From assembly GCF_014773245.1 (NCBI RefSeq), contig NZ_JACWMX010000001.1, forward strand, positions 62,001-126,000: a DNA stretch of 64,000 bases. The letters are read 5' to 3'. Shown here piece by piece: positions 6,970-17,000 of the stretch. The stretch's first letter is position 1. Each line of letters opens with the position of its first letter. Made by a program: the position numbers and the translations under genes. Source of the DNA: Mucilaginibacter glaciei (GTDB lineage Bacteria > Bacteroidota > Bacteroidia > Sphingobacteriales > Sphingobacteriaceae). Below the pieces are notes generated by a model. It ran no database searches, was not told the DNA's origin, and saw only the letters and a list, made by a program, of their open reading frames with translations.

Positions 6970-7998
6970 ATGAGTACAGAAAGATCCCTCGATATAAAAT
7001 ATTCCGTATTAGACCTGGCAACCGTAACCCAGGGCAGCACCCCCGGACAAAGCTTCAAAAAAAGCCTGGATGTGGCCCAGCAGGCAGAGAAATTAGGTTA
7101 TACCCGTTATTGGTTTGCTGAGCACCATAACATGATCAGTGTAGCCAGTTCTGCGCCACCAATTTTAATTGGCTACATAGCAGGGGGTACAAAAACCATC
7201 CGGGTGGGTTCGGGAGGTGTGATGTTGCCAAACCATGCACCCTTAATTGTAGCCGAGCAATTCGGCACCCTCGCCTCCCTTTATCCCGGCCGGATAGACT
7301 TAGGTTTGGGCCGTGCACCGGGTACAGATCAAACAACTGCTTATGCCATCCGCGGCGAAAACTTTAACGCGGCGCATAACTTTCCTCGGGACATTGTAAA
7401 ACTGCAAACTTTTTTCTCGGAAGAGAACGCGACCGCCAAAGTACGGGCTATCCCCGGTGAAGGATTAGACATCCCTATTTGGGTTTTAGGCTCAAGCACA
7501 GATAGCGCCAAAGTAGCTGCTGCAATGGGCTTGCCTTATGCCTTTGCCAGCCATTTTGCGCCAACTTATTTTATGGAGGCCATTAATATCTATCGTGATA
7601 ACTTCCAACCGTCTGAGTATTTGCAAAGCCCTTACGTAATGGCTTGCGTAAACGTAGTTGCGGCGGATACTGATAAAGAGGCGGAGCGTTTGGCAACCTC
7701 CCTAAAGCAATTGTTTATGGGTATCGTAACCGGGAAAAGGCAGTTGCTGCCCCCACCGGTAAGCAGTATGGACGATATCTGGAATGTGTTTGAAGAAGAA
7801 GCCGTTATGCAAATGCTTGCCTACGCATTTGTTGGTGGCCCCGAAAAAATCAAAGCCGAAATGAACGCCTTCCTGGAGCAAACTGGTGTTGACGAGGTGA
7901 TGGCTACCTCCCACATCTTTGAACATTCATCCAGGTTATATTCTTACAAGCTATTTGGCGAAGTGATGAAATCGCTTTCGCGGTCTCTTGTTGGTTGA
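6970..7998 (+). CDS. LLM-class (luciferase-like) flavin-dependent oxidoreductase
   Basis: A 342-residue TIM-barrel protein of the bacterial luciferase-like family, of the MsnO8/YhbW-like subgroup. Supporting stretches are the early YSVLDLATVTQG, the flavin-site region RYWFAEHHNM, VGSGGVMLPNHAPL, the GRIDLGLGRAPGTD motif typical of this subgroup, and PIWVLGSSTDSA. It probably uses reduced FMN; the substrate is unknown. It is monocistronic, with the yitT gene divergent and the acyltransferase convergent. The ATG follows a plausible promoter at 6916 by about 45 bp. Confidence 0.92.
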   Translation: MSTERSLDIKYSVLDLATVTQGSTPGQSFKKSLDVAQQAEKLGYTRYWFAEHHNMISVASSAPPILIGYIAGGTKTIRVGSGGVMLPNHAPLIVAEQFGTLASLYPGRIDLGLGRAPGTDQTTAYAIRGENFNAAHNFPRDIVKLQTFFSEENATAKVRAIPGEGLDIPIWVLGSSTDSAKVAAAMGLPYAFASHFAPTYFMEAINIYRDNFQPSEYLQSPYVMACVNVVAADTDKEAERLATSLKQLFMGIVTGKRQLLPPPVSSMDDIWNVFEEEAVMQMLAYAFVGGPEKIKAEMNAFLEQTGVDEVMATSHIFEHSSRLYSYKLFGEVMKSLSRSLVG

Positions 7999-8022
7999 AA
8001 GCGTAGGCCCTTTGTTTTGGGA

Positions 8023-9096
8023 TCAATTAATTTTTTTCAATTTGCGTTTTAATTTTAAAAAATAACGTTCGTAAAAGAAATAAGAAAGGCACGGAACTAT
8101 AGCAATCCAGATCAAATTATAGGGATAACTAATTACATATTTAGATAAATTAGGGTTGCTAGAAGTAAATATCTGTTGCCATATATAGATACTGTACGAT
8201 ATGATACCAATAAATGCCAAGGGTTTAAAGTTCAAAATTTTATAAATTACATTGCTGGAGCTATTAAGGTTACTAATTATCAAATAACCAATCAAAAACG
8301 ATATAATTCCATTGATGAATACAGCTTTTATAGAATAGAAATCATCGAATTTAAGGTAAACAATAAGAATTATCGCAGCTAGATTGCCAAGAGTTTTTGT
8401 TTTTATTAACATTTGGTGGTCAAAAACTTTACGCATAGTAAGTACAGAAAATAAACAACCAATTGCAATTCCCTGAAACTTGATCAAATAGTGGGTAAAT
8501 GCGTAAAAAATTCCTTGATTAAGTGGTTTAAAAAAAAATTGTAAAGAACACAGTATAGGTAACCCCAATACAATAAATGCTATGGCAATGAAAAAAAACC
8601 TTCTGTTAATTTTTAACAAGAACGGAAATATTACGTAAAACTGTTCTTCCACAGACAGTGACCAAAAATGAGCGACCAGCCAGGTAAAATTGTGTGCTCT
8701 GAAATAGTTAAAATTCATCAGGTATAAAGCTGCTCCCGCGAACTGAAACCCTGGTATAGCAAGGGAAAAGCTGATATTGAGTACAAGTAATACAATAAGA
8801 TACAAATACGCTACAGGAAAAATACGAAGTGAGCGGCGGGCGTAAAAACTTTTAAGCGATAAACTACCTGTGTTATTGAGTTCTTTTAAACAGAGGGTTG
8901 TAATCAAAAAACCGCTTAACACAAAAAACAAATCCACCCCTAATTGACCGTTAATTAAAACATTTCCGGAAATGTTTAAATGAGAAGCCACCACGAGAAC
9001 AATCGCAACACCTCTTAAGCCATTTAATGAAGGATAATAACTTTCGTTTAGAACTTGAGAAAGGGTTGGGGTTTTCGGGTCAGGGGTTTGAATCAT
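8023..9096 (-). CDS. Acyltransferase 3 family membrane protein (OafA/YrhL-like)
   Basis: A 357-residue integral membrane acyltransferase with about ten transmembrane helices. Family motifs seen are NGLRGVAIVLVVASHL with the conserved His near the N-terminus, GVDLFFVLSGFLIT, and RRSLRIFPVAYL. Proteins of this family O-acetylate or acylate cell-surface sugars; the acceptor is unknown. The gene is visibly more AT-rich than its neighbours, with long A/T runs and ATA/TTA codons, which together with the adjacent short repeats hints at transfer (inference). No other polysaccharide genes are nearby, so it appears isolated. Confidence 0.92.
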   Translation of the reverse strand: MIQTPDPKTPTLSQVLNESYYPSLNGLRGVAIVLVVASHLNISGNVLINGQLGVDLFFVLSGFLITTLCLKELNNTGSLSLKSFYARRSLRIFPVAYLYLIVLLVLNISFSLAIPGFQFAGAALYLMNFNYFRAHNFTWLVAHFWSLSVEEQFYVIFPFLLKINRRFFFIAIAFIVLGLPILCSLQFFFKPLNQGIFYAFTHYLIKFQGIAIGCLFSVLTMRKVFDHQMLIKTKTLGNLAAIILIVYLKFDDFYSIKAVFINGIISFLIGYLIISNLNSSSNVIYKILNFKPLAFIGIISYSIYIWQQIFTSSNPNLSKYVISYPYNLIWIAIVPCLSYFFYERYFLKLKRKLKKIN

Positions 9097-9499
9097 CTAT
9101 GTAATATCACTTTACCTAACTTCTTTCCATACTTGAAAAATCTGTAAGCATCATTTGAATCCTATTGCACTAATAAAATATTTAGCGAAAGCAACCTTTA
9201 CTGTCTTAATTAAACGATACAGTGGTAGTGAAAGGAGTCGAAAACACTATAACAAATATATAAAAAATCACAACCGGCATTTATGTTAATAAACAAAATA
9301 GTGGTTGGATACTACTTATATATTCAAGGTCTAAAAGCTTTAGCCCCAGCGGGGTTTGCGCAGCGTAACTGGTGGGTTGCATTTATGAGTCTGCAACATT
9401 TGTTAGCTGACGCTGACAAGAACAGTTTATAAAATCTTTTCATATTGAATAATAGTATCTTAGTTTGTTCTTATTAAGTATTTTACAAAACAACCCGCC
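9097..9499. other. AT-rich intergenic region, 403 bp
   Basis: No convincing reading frame. It holds a short repeat at 9354-9378 that recurs past the next gene, and a small CCCC-AG-CGGGG-like palindrome just before it. The rest is AT-rich and without recognisable features. Confidence 0.6.
9354..9378 (+). repeat. Short repeat flanking the small PH-domain gene, copy 1
   Basis: GTTTGCGCAGCGTAACTGGTGGGTT resembles GTTTAGCGCAGCGTGACCCG and following bases at 9919-9944. The two copies bracket the gene at 9500-9901 in direct orientation with several mismatches. Confidence 0.4.
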
Positions 9500-9901
9500 A
9501 TGAAATATTATTCGAGAAAAGGATCCATAGTGATTGCGATAATTGTTTTTGTCGTAATAATGACTATCATCTGCTTTTTTGCTAAAGTTTATGCGGCTTC
9601 TTACGTACTTATTACCGCATTAATGTATTTAGCTTGGATGTGGTATGACACCTATTACATTATTCGTGGCAATCAATTATTTTACAAATCAGCTTTGTTG
9701 AAAGGATCTATTGAAATTAACGCTATCGTAGAAATAGTTAAGAATAAAAAACTATTTTCAGGTAAAAAGCCGTCGTTGTCAACTAAAGGAATTATTATAA
9801 ATTATAATAAATACGATGATATCTTTATTTCACCTAAAAAAATTGACCAATTCATTAAAGCGTTAAAAACAATAAATCCTAATATTAAAGTAACGGATTG
9901 A
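9500..9901 (+). CDS. Small membrane protein with bacterial PH-like domain
   Basis: A 133-residue protein with two transmembrane segments (about 8-30 and 33-52) followed by a soluble domain whose pattern (RGNQLFYKSALLKGSIEI, then a KGIIINYNKYDDIFISPK strand pair and a terminal helix KIDQFIKALKTINPNI) fits the bPH_4/DUF1200 family. Function unknown. The coding sequence is AT-rich like the acyltransferase gene upstream, and imperfect direct repeats flank it, so the pair may have been acquired together (inference). Confidence 0.7.
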   Translation: MKYYSRKGSIVIAIIVFVVIMTIICFFAKVYAASYVLITALMYLAWMWYDTYYIIRGNQLFYKSALLKGSIEINAIVEIVKNKKLFSGKKPSLSTKGIIINYNKYDDIFISPKKIDQFIKALKTINPNIKVTD

Positions 9902-9918
9902 ATAGCACGCTCCCTCAA

Positions 9919-9944
9919 GTTTAGCGCAGCGTGACCCGTGGGTT
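9919..9944 (+). repeat. Short repeat flanking the small PH-domain gene, copy 2
   Basis: Imperfect direct copy of the element at 9354-9378, sharing GCGCAGCGT and TGGGTT. It lies 18 bp past the stop codon. Confidence 0.4.
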
Positions 9945-10137
9945 AATTGGTCTAAACTCGAATTGTATGGAATTTAAACAATTATCGGAGGCACTCGATA
10001 TTCTGTCAATTTAAAAATTCTATAAATTTAGGTTCAGACGAAATCAAAAGCACCACATCTTTACAACAATTGCGCGTATTAAATGTAATTTAGTCTGCGT
10101 AATGCTGTTAAGTATATTTACGGCTATATAAAAATTA

Positions 10138-11502
10138 ATGAGCAAAGTATTTACCATCACAGAAGGCCTCGAAAACCTGGGTGCGTTGCGCACCGGGGGG
10201 CAGGGATCTGTATATAAGGGCAGGCGAATGGGCCCAATCCTCACGGCCATCAAACTACTGCCCACACCCATCCATACCGAAAGTGAAGAGGATAAGAATT
10301 TCCGCAGTTTCCGTAACGAGGTAACCAAGCTGCAAAAAGTTAACGAGCAACCCAACCCCAATGTAGTTAAGATCTTGAGCTGGGGTATTACCGATAGCGG
10401 CTCATTCCCTTTCATAGAAATGGAATATATTGATGGGCCCGATCTGTGCGAATTGCTGCATGCACCTCACGATAAGATTTTTACGCTAAAAGAAGTGATT
10501 CGCGTTGCCGATCAGTTGGCCGGCGCATTGGCCCATTGCCACAACGTAGGCATTAAGCATGGCGATATCAAAAGCAATAACGTCAAATATAATATCCATA
10601 CAGGTAACTATGTACTGCTCGATTTTGGGCTGGCAATAATGACCGAGGAGCAGCGCCGTACCAGCATCCGCCATGCAGGCGCTATCGAATTTATGGCTCC
10701 CGAGCAGCACGAAGGCAAAATGCTGCTGCAAACAGATATTTACAGCTACGGCGTTATTTTATATGAACTGCTAACCGGCGAGGTGCCCTTCCCACTGAAG
10801 AATGGCGGCGATGCCGGGCGCAACAGCGTAATGCTGGCACATATAGAAAATGAAGTGCCCGACCTGGTCCGTGCCCGTAAACTAGCCCTGCCCGAAACCT
10901 GGGAAGCTAAAAAAATAAAGCAGGAAATGCAGGTGCCCCAATGGCTACTTCAGGTAATTGCCAAATGCCTGCAAAAAAAACCCGAAGACAGGTATGCAAG
11001 CGGTATGGAATTGGATGCTGCCATTATTAATGGTAGCTTATCATCATCAGATAGTAAAAGCCAGGAAGCAGGCTTGAACGCTATCGCTTTACAAAGCGAG
11101 AATGAAAAGCTGAAAACCGAACTGCTTAAATATCAGCAAGCGCCCGCCCAGTCTATAGTTTCCGCACCTTTAGAAGATGAATCGAGGGTGTCGTTATCCA
11201 AACCATTTTATTACACGGTGCTCACCTTATTGGTATTGTTTATGGGGATGGCGGTTTACTCAACCTTTTATAAAAGGCAGGCAAACCCTAACAAAGTTAA
11301 CCAGGATAGTTTACAAAGCGTGCGGGATACATCAGCCGTGCCGCCAAATTACGGGTCGGCGCAAGGCCTGGGCGATAACGCGGCAGAAATGGATACCATT
11401 AAACCTAAAAGGGATAGTATACGTGCCGAGAAAAAGCCTGTGGTCAAACCAGATAGCACCGAGAACACGATACCGGATACCACCGTAAAGCCCGATCAGT
11501 AG
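10138..11502 (+). CDS. Membrane-anchored Ser/Thr protein kinase (first of two paralogues)
   Basis: A 454-residue Hanks-type kinase. Glycine loop TGGQGSVYKG at 19-28, ATP lysine Lys39 (AIKLL), catalytic loop HGDIKSNN with Asp143 and Asn148, DFG at 162-164, APE at 187-189. The residue before the catalytic Asp is Gly, so it is a non-RD kinase. A coiled-coil stretch near 320-340 and one transmembrane helix at about 357-378 follow; the C-terminal 75 residues are Lys/Asp/Pro-rich and presumably outside the membrane. No PASTA repeats. It opens an operon with FHA, PP2C and SEDS-PBP genes and closely resembles the kinase at 18999, whose first 37 residues are nearly identical. Confidence 0.95.
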   Translation: MSKVFTITEGLENLGALRTGGQGSVYKGRRMGPILTAIKLLPTPIHTESEEDKNFRSFRNEVTKLQKVNEQPNPNVVKILSWGITDSGSFPFIEMEYIDGPDLCELLHAPHDKIFTLKEVIRVADQLAGALAHCHNVGIKHGDIKSNNVKYNIHTGNYVLLDFGLAIMTEEQRRTSIRHAGAIEFMAPEQHEGKMLLQTDIYSYGVILYELLTGEVPFPLKNGGDAGRNSVMLAHIENEVPDLVRARKLALPETWEAKKIKQEMQVPQWLLQVIAKCLQKKPEDRYASGMELDAAIINGSLSSSDSKSQEAGLNAIALQSENEKLKTELLKYQQAPAQSIVSAPLEDESRVSLSKPFYYTVLTLLVLFMGMAVYSTFYKRQANPNKVNQDSLQSVRDTSAVPPNYGSAQGLGDNAAEMDTIKPKRDSIRAEKKPVVKPDSTENTIPDTTVKPDQ

Positions 11503-11583
11503 TATTTCTTGGTCGGCAAAAACAACAAGCATAAATTGATGTTCAACAAGATAAACAACCTTAATCTTTTCCAATTTAATTAA

Positions 11584-12531
11584 ATGGCTTCAACCCCCAA
11601 CTTTTGGCAGCGCATAGGCATTCAGGACTGGTTTTTGACAAACGAAACCAGCGAGAAAGCGAAAGCAAAAGCCCTTACGCCAGATACCGTTTACAGTTAT
11701 ATTGTAGATAAATTCAAAGAGTCGATAACCGAGCTTTCATTTGCAGATAGGGTAGTGTTTTATCATGAATTCATCATCAGCTTTAACGCCGATGATTACA
11801 AGGAATTTGTAGCCAATAAACAAGGTATTTTCGGACTTATCGTACAGGAAACTGTCGAGAAGTTTTATGAGATCTTAAAAGAATACCGTGCAGCCGGTAA
11901 AACCGTAAAGCCATCTGGTTCAAAATGGGTGTTCCGCCTGGTATCGCACCCCGATTATGCCCGTGGCGATAAAGGTTTTATAGGCAAGCTACTGCCCGAT
12001 AATAACAAAAAGGAGGAGAACCTGCGGGTAACCTTTATTCCCCGCCAAACTGGAATTGCCCAAACCTTTGATGTGGATCAGGATATCCTGAAAGGCTTTA
12101 CTTATTACAGCGAGGGCTATTTCGAGATCCCGTATCACGAGGAACTGGAAACGGATGCGCAGGCCGAACAAAAACCAGGTAATACTACCGTGGCCCGTTT
12201 AGAAACCATTATTCCCGATCAGCAATTTGCCGGTAAAAAGGTGGAGTATCTGATGAAGGAGAATGAGCTGATCGTGTCCGGCAGCGACGAAACACGCGAG
12301 GACTCAAACATATTTACCATCCCGTCCGAATGGGTGAACGCGCCGCACCTGCAAATAAAGCATAACCAGGCCGATGGTAAGTTTTACCTGGCATCATTTG
12401 GCGAGATCACCACATTGAACGAGGTAACGGTTGAGCGCAGCGATGTCAATTCACCCAAATGGGTAGAACTGCCGGTTAACTCGCGCATGTTACTCAACGG
12501 CATTATCGGCTTAAACCTTTTTAAATCATAG
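11584..12531 (+). CDS. Cytoplasmic protein with degenerate FHA-like C-terminal domain
   Basis: A 315-residue soluble protein without signal peptide or membrane segment. The N-terminal 120 residues are mostly helical with no recognised family. The C-terminal 100 residues (IFTIPSEWVNAPHLQIKHNQ, then KFYLASFGEITTLN and VELPVNSRMLLNGIIGLNLF) follow the strand pattern of an FHA domain, but the conserved phosphothreonine-binding GR and SxxH residues are not visible, so binding ability is doubtful. Position between kinase and phosphatase genes suggests a scaffold role like actinobacterial FhaA (inference). It is 81 bp after the kinase stop and 2 bp before a small membrane ORF. Confidence 0.7.
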   Translation: MASTPNFWQRIGIQDWFLTNETSEKAKAKALTPDTVYSYIVDKFKESITELSFADRVVFYHEFIISFNADDYKEFVANKQGIFGLIVQETVEKFYEILKEYRAAGKTVKPSGSKWVFRLVSHPDYARGDKGFIGKLLPDNNKKEENLRVTFIPRQTGIAQTFDVDQDILKGFTYYSEGYFEIPYHEELETDAQAEQKPGNTTVARLETIIPDQQFAGKKVEYLMKENELIVSGSDETREDSNIFTIPSEWVNAPHLQIKHNQADGKFYLASFGEITTLNEVTVERSDVNSPKWVELPVNSRMLLNGIIGLNLFKS

Positions 12532-12533
12532 GC

Positions 12534-12632
12534 ATGTCGCAAATATTATCTATAGCATTATTAGTAATTGGGGTGTGCCTGTTGGTTACCCACTTTGCTG
12601 ATATTAAACAATCAGGTAAACGCAATGGCTGA
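12534..12632 (+). CDS. 32-residue single-pass membrane peptide in the kinase/phosphatase operon
   Basis: ATG at 12534 opens a 32-codon frame: MSQILSIALLVIGVCLLVTH and then FADIKQSGKRNG. A hydrophobic helix at residues 4-22 is followed by a short positively charged tail. It begins 2 bp after the stop of the preceding gene and its stop overlaps the PP2C start by 8 bp, the tight spacing seen between the other genes of this operon. Too short for family assignment. It could instead be an untranslated leader whose openness is chance. Confidence 0.5.
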   Translation: MSQILSIALLVIGVCLLVTHFADIKQSGKRNG

Positions 12633-14097
12633 AAACTACTTTGGGTTAACGGATGTGGGCAAAGTCCGCGATAATAACGAAGATACCTTTATTGCCGAAA
12701 CCGTTTCAGGCAACCTGATCCTGGCATCGGTTATTGATGGCGTAGGCGGGTATAATGGTGGCGAAGTGGCTGCCGCTATTGCCAAAGATGTGCTGACCGA
12801 CAATCTGAGCAATTTAAAGGGCGACTATATCCCGGCGATGATCGAGGCTTTGAAGCAGGCCAGCGCAGCTATCTATCAAAAAAAACAGACTGATGCCGGG
12901 TTGGAAAGCATGGCCTGTGTGGTTACCGTAACACTGGTAGATGTCCCGAATAATATTTTTTATTACGCCCACGTGGGCGATACCCGTTTATACCTGCTGC
13001 GCGATGAATCGTTGGTAAAGATCTCTAAGGATCACTCATTTGTAGGCTTCCTCGAAGACTCGGGCAGGCTGACCGAAACGGCCGCAATGAATCATCCTAA
13101 ACGCAATGAGATCAACAAGGCGCTTGGCTTTACTACCCAGATAGATACCGACGAGAGTTTTATCGAAACGGGCTCCTCGCCTTTTTTACCCGGCGATATG
13201 TTGTTGCTTTGCAGTGATGGGTTAACCGACCTGGTGGATAAAACAGGCATCACATTTATCATCACACAGGAAATCTCTTTAAAGGAAAAGGCAACCCAAC
13301 TAATTGATGCTGCCAACACCAATGGGGGTAAGGATAATGTTACCGCGGTGTTGGTAAGGAATGATAAAACTAAAGAACGCCCTCAAGCTATAAAGCCAGC
13401 CCCGGTTATCAAAAAGAATACAGACGCAGCAGATGCAGAGATGATCCCGAACCGGCCGGTAGCTGCCCCTCAAAAAATTCAACCGCAATCAACACCACCT
13501 ATGGCCGAAAAGAAAAGTAATGGGTTAACCATCTTGCTGGCCATTTTATGCCTGGCCTTTGCCGCCAGCACCGTCTGGCTTTACCTGCAATGGCAAAAAG
13601 GAATCGCACCGGTAACGGTTGCTGGGGTTAAACCTTTAGAAAGGGATGCACCCATCCGCAACCCCGACGAGATCAAGCTGCAAAATATGCTGAACAGCCT
13701 GAAAAAGGATACGCTGAATATCTCTGACACCTCCTTTAAACAAGCCATTATTATCAGCGATACGCTCCACTTACAGCGCGATACCATTTACATAAGGGGC
13801 AAAGGCAACATCGTTTTAAAACGCGATACCGCTTACCACGGCCCGGCCATAGATATTGCTGCGGCTTGTAAATTGGTTGCACTGGATAACATTAAATTTG
13901 AAGGCTTTGATGTAGGCGTGTCGCTATTCAATACCACTTTGCTTTTACGCGGTGCCCAGTTTATTGATTGTCGTGTAGCTGTGCAGCGGCAAGTGTTTTT
14001 AGCTAACAAAATGTTTATCATTGCCGATATGCCCGGCTCAAAAATAAAGGCAGATACCGCCGCCAAAGCTACCCCAAAACCACATGGAACCCGATAA
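12625..14097 (+). CDS. PP2C-type Ser/Thr phosphatase with transmembrane helix and extracytoplasmic domain
   Basis: A 490-residue protein from the ATG at 12625, where the PP2C fold begins (NYFGLTDVGKVRDNNED). Metal-binding residues are visible: Asp20 in RDNNED, Asp38-Gly39 in VIDGVGG, Asp in LCSDGLTD, and the final GGKDNVT. The catalytic domain ends near 245, a Pro-rich linker follows, and a transmembrane helix lies at about 300-322. The last 165 residues are a repetitive beta-rich domain (IIISDTLHLQRDTIYIRG, LVALDNIKFEGFDVG) suggestive of a short beta-helix outside the membrane. Probably reverses phosphorylation by the two operon kinases. It overlaps the next gene by 14 bp. Confidence 0.93.
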   Translation: MAENYFGLTDVGKVRDNNEDTFIAETVSGNLILASVIDGVGGYNGGEVAAAIAKDVLTDNLSNLKGDYIPAMIEALKQASAAIYQKKQTDAGLESMACVVTVTLVDVPNNIFYYAHVGDTRLYLLRDESLVKISKDHSFVGFLEDSGRLTETAAMNHPKRNEINKALGFTTQIDTDESFIETGSSPFLPGDMLLLCSDGLTDLVDKTGITFIITQEISLKEKATQLIDAANTNGGKDNVTAVLVRNDKTKERPQAIKPAPVIKKNTDAADAEMIPNRPVAAPQKIQPQSTPPMAEKKSNGLTILLAILCLAFAASTVWLYLQWQKGIAPVTVAGVKPLERDAPIRNPDEIKLQNMLNSLKKDTLNISDTSFKQAIIISDTLHLQRDTIYIRGKGNIVLKRDTAYHGPAIDIAAACKLVALDNIKFEGFDVGVSLFNTTLLLRGAQFIDCRVAVQRQVFLANKMFIIADMPGSKIKADTAAKATPKPHGTR

Positions 14098-17000
14098 GCC
14101 CCTCACTGTAAGCCGGCTAAAGGAGCGGCTATTCCTGCTGCTGATCGCTGCCTTATTTCTGTTTTTATTTTTCAGGTTATTTACTGTTTTGCAATTGCGC
14201 TTTGCCGATGTGGACAAACGTTTGCAGGACGGCACCATGGTAAACCTGAACGCCAAAGACCCCGCAGGGCAAACCAAGGCCATGCTGACCAGGGGTTACT
14301 ACCTGGATGATAAGCGCGACATCGACCTGATCACCACTACCATCGCCAATAACATAGGTACCGGGCAAAAAATAGATAATATAGGCGAACTCAATAAACG
14401 TAAATATTACCTTGTTGCCGATGACGCTTTTGCTAATGGTGGTGAATCGTTTAAAAGCAGGGTGGCAGCATCGCGGTCTTTACTGGGTTACACCGGCGAT
14501 GACTCCGTACGCTTTGAACAGGAAAAGAAAAGCCCGCCGAGTTTGTCCGCCTCTGCCGACCTGGCGATGGGCAATTACAGCATCAGCGGCAGCATTGTCA
14601 ATAAAAAGCAGCCGGTATCGGGCGTGTTGATCCGTATGGATATGATATTACCGCAGGATAGTATCTATAACGACGAGGAGGTGCAGGATGTAAAGTTGAT
14701 TACCGAGCAAAGCAATGGTATCAAAAAAGTTTTCTTGCCGGATAGTGCGGGTAAACGCCATTTACAGGAGTTAACGGCTTACGCGCGAACCGATGCTGCG
14801 GGCAATTATAGCTTTAAAAATTTGCCAACCGGTAAAGCATTCAAAGTATTGCCCTTACAGCCGGGCTACCAGTTTGGTACATCGCAAGGGGTAGAGAACC
14901 TGGACGAGGATGTAAGCTTCACGTTCAGCCAGTCGCCGCACACCATCAAGCTTTTTTCCACCCGCGATTTTAATATCCTGAAAAAGGAAAAATCATTCAT
15001 CATTCGCACACCGGCAGAATTTAATCAATCCTTCTGGATCATTGCCGGCTGTTTTGTAGGGATGTTCTTACTGGTTCACATCATCCTGTCATGGAAATTC
15101 AGCACGGCCGATCAGTTAATTTTGCCGGTAGTAATGCTGTTGGCGGGTATGTCGTTTTTAACGCTGTTGAGTTTGCAGGACCCCTTGCGCGACAGGTTCT
15201 TTGCTAAAGATACCCTGGTTTATTTAGGCATCGGCCTGTTTGCGATAATCGTGATCTTACAGTTTAACCTGCGCCGCTTTACGCCCGATTCATGGATCTA
15301 CCGGATGTTGGTGTTTCGTAATAACCGCAATGCAGCTAACGGTTGGCCCTGGGTGGCACTGGCGGCAACGTTGCTGGCCTTGACTATTCGCTTCGGTACC
15401 GGGCCCGAAGGTAGCGGGGTAAAGGTGAACCTGTTTGGTTTTCAACCAAGCGAGATTGTTAAATACCTGATCATACTTTTCCTTGCCGGCTTTTTTGCGG
15501 CCAACGAAAAGCTCATCAGCGAATACACCAGCTGGACAAAGCGCTGGTCGTTTTTCTCCTTTGCGCTGATAGCCATTTTGGTAACTCTATTGCTCTTCCT
15601 TTTACTAGGCGATCTGGGCCCGGCAATGGTGGTTTGTTTTACGTTTATCGCGCTGTTCTCCTTTTCCCGCGGCGATTTCATGTTTATGGCGGGGGCGGTG
15701 GTTTTATACGTCATCGTATCGTGGTTTATTAAAAATGTTTGGCTATCGGCGCTGATAACCGGCGGTATTGCAGGTTTCGTGATGTTCTTTAAACGCCGCT
15801 CCCTGAGCGAATCGGCTATTATGGTGCTAATCATTATGGCGGCTTTCCTAACTATCGATCAGATCCCGTATTTAGGTAAAGTATTCCCGGGTCCGGTACA
15901 GCGTTTAGTTGATAGGAAAGCCATCTGGCAGGATGCCTGGAATAACGAAGTTTATGGCGGCGACCAGGTAGCCAACGGCCTTTGGGCCATGAGCAGCGGC
16001 GGCGTATCCGGCCAGGGCGTAGGCGAAGGCTTTGCTAAAACTATTCCTGAAGCACATACCGATATGATATTGCCCTCTATGGGCGAGGAATTTGGGTGGA
16101 CGGGGATCGCTTGTATCTTTATCTTATTTTTGCTGTACCTGCACCGTTCCATCATCATTGGCCGCCGAACGGGTACACCATTTCTGTTTTACCTCTGTGC
16201 GGGGATAGGCATCTCCACCTTTGTGCAGTTCCTGCTCATAGCGGGTGGTTCAACAGGGGCATTGCCGCTTTCGGGGGTTTCCTTGCCGTTCCAAAGTTAT
16301 GGCGGGTCGTCATTAGTAGCCAACTTGCTGGCATCGGGATTTTTGCTTTCGGCATCATTAGTAAGGGGTACGCCGGTGCAAATGAATTATATTGCTAAGC
16401 AGCAGGATAAAAACCTGGTACCTGCACTCATCGCCGCCTGTATGGGCATTGTCTTACTGGCGGTGAATGTATCCCGTTACTCGTTTGACAACAAAAAATG
16501 GGTAGTGAAACCATCCTTGGTGGCTGATAAAAGCGGCGCGAGGATGTTTAGCTATAACCCACGTATAGCCATATTGATGAACCGCTTACAGGCGGGAAAT
16601 CTGTATGACCGCGATGGCGTACTACTGGCCACCAGCAAACCCGATATGGTACGCAAGCAACGCGCTAAGCTGGCTAATGCAGGCGCACAGGGCTACAATA
16701 TCGATTCGGCCATGCATAAGCGCTTAGATAGATATTATCCTTTTGAAGAGCAAATGTTCTTCTGGACGGGCGACGCCAACACAGGCGTATTTAATGGCAG
16801 CAGTAACGGATACTTTGCCGAATATGAGCATGCCGCCGAACTGCGGGGCTTTAAACTGCCCACCAAAAACTTTAATATTACTGCTAACCGCTACCGCGAG
16901 GATAGGTTCCTGGCACGTGGTGTAAAGGAGATGACTGTAGTGCAGAAGGATTACAGCGCATTATCGCCGTTATTGCTTGCAGGGATCAACAGCCCCGAGG

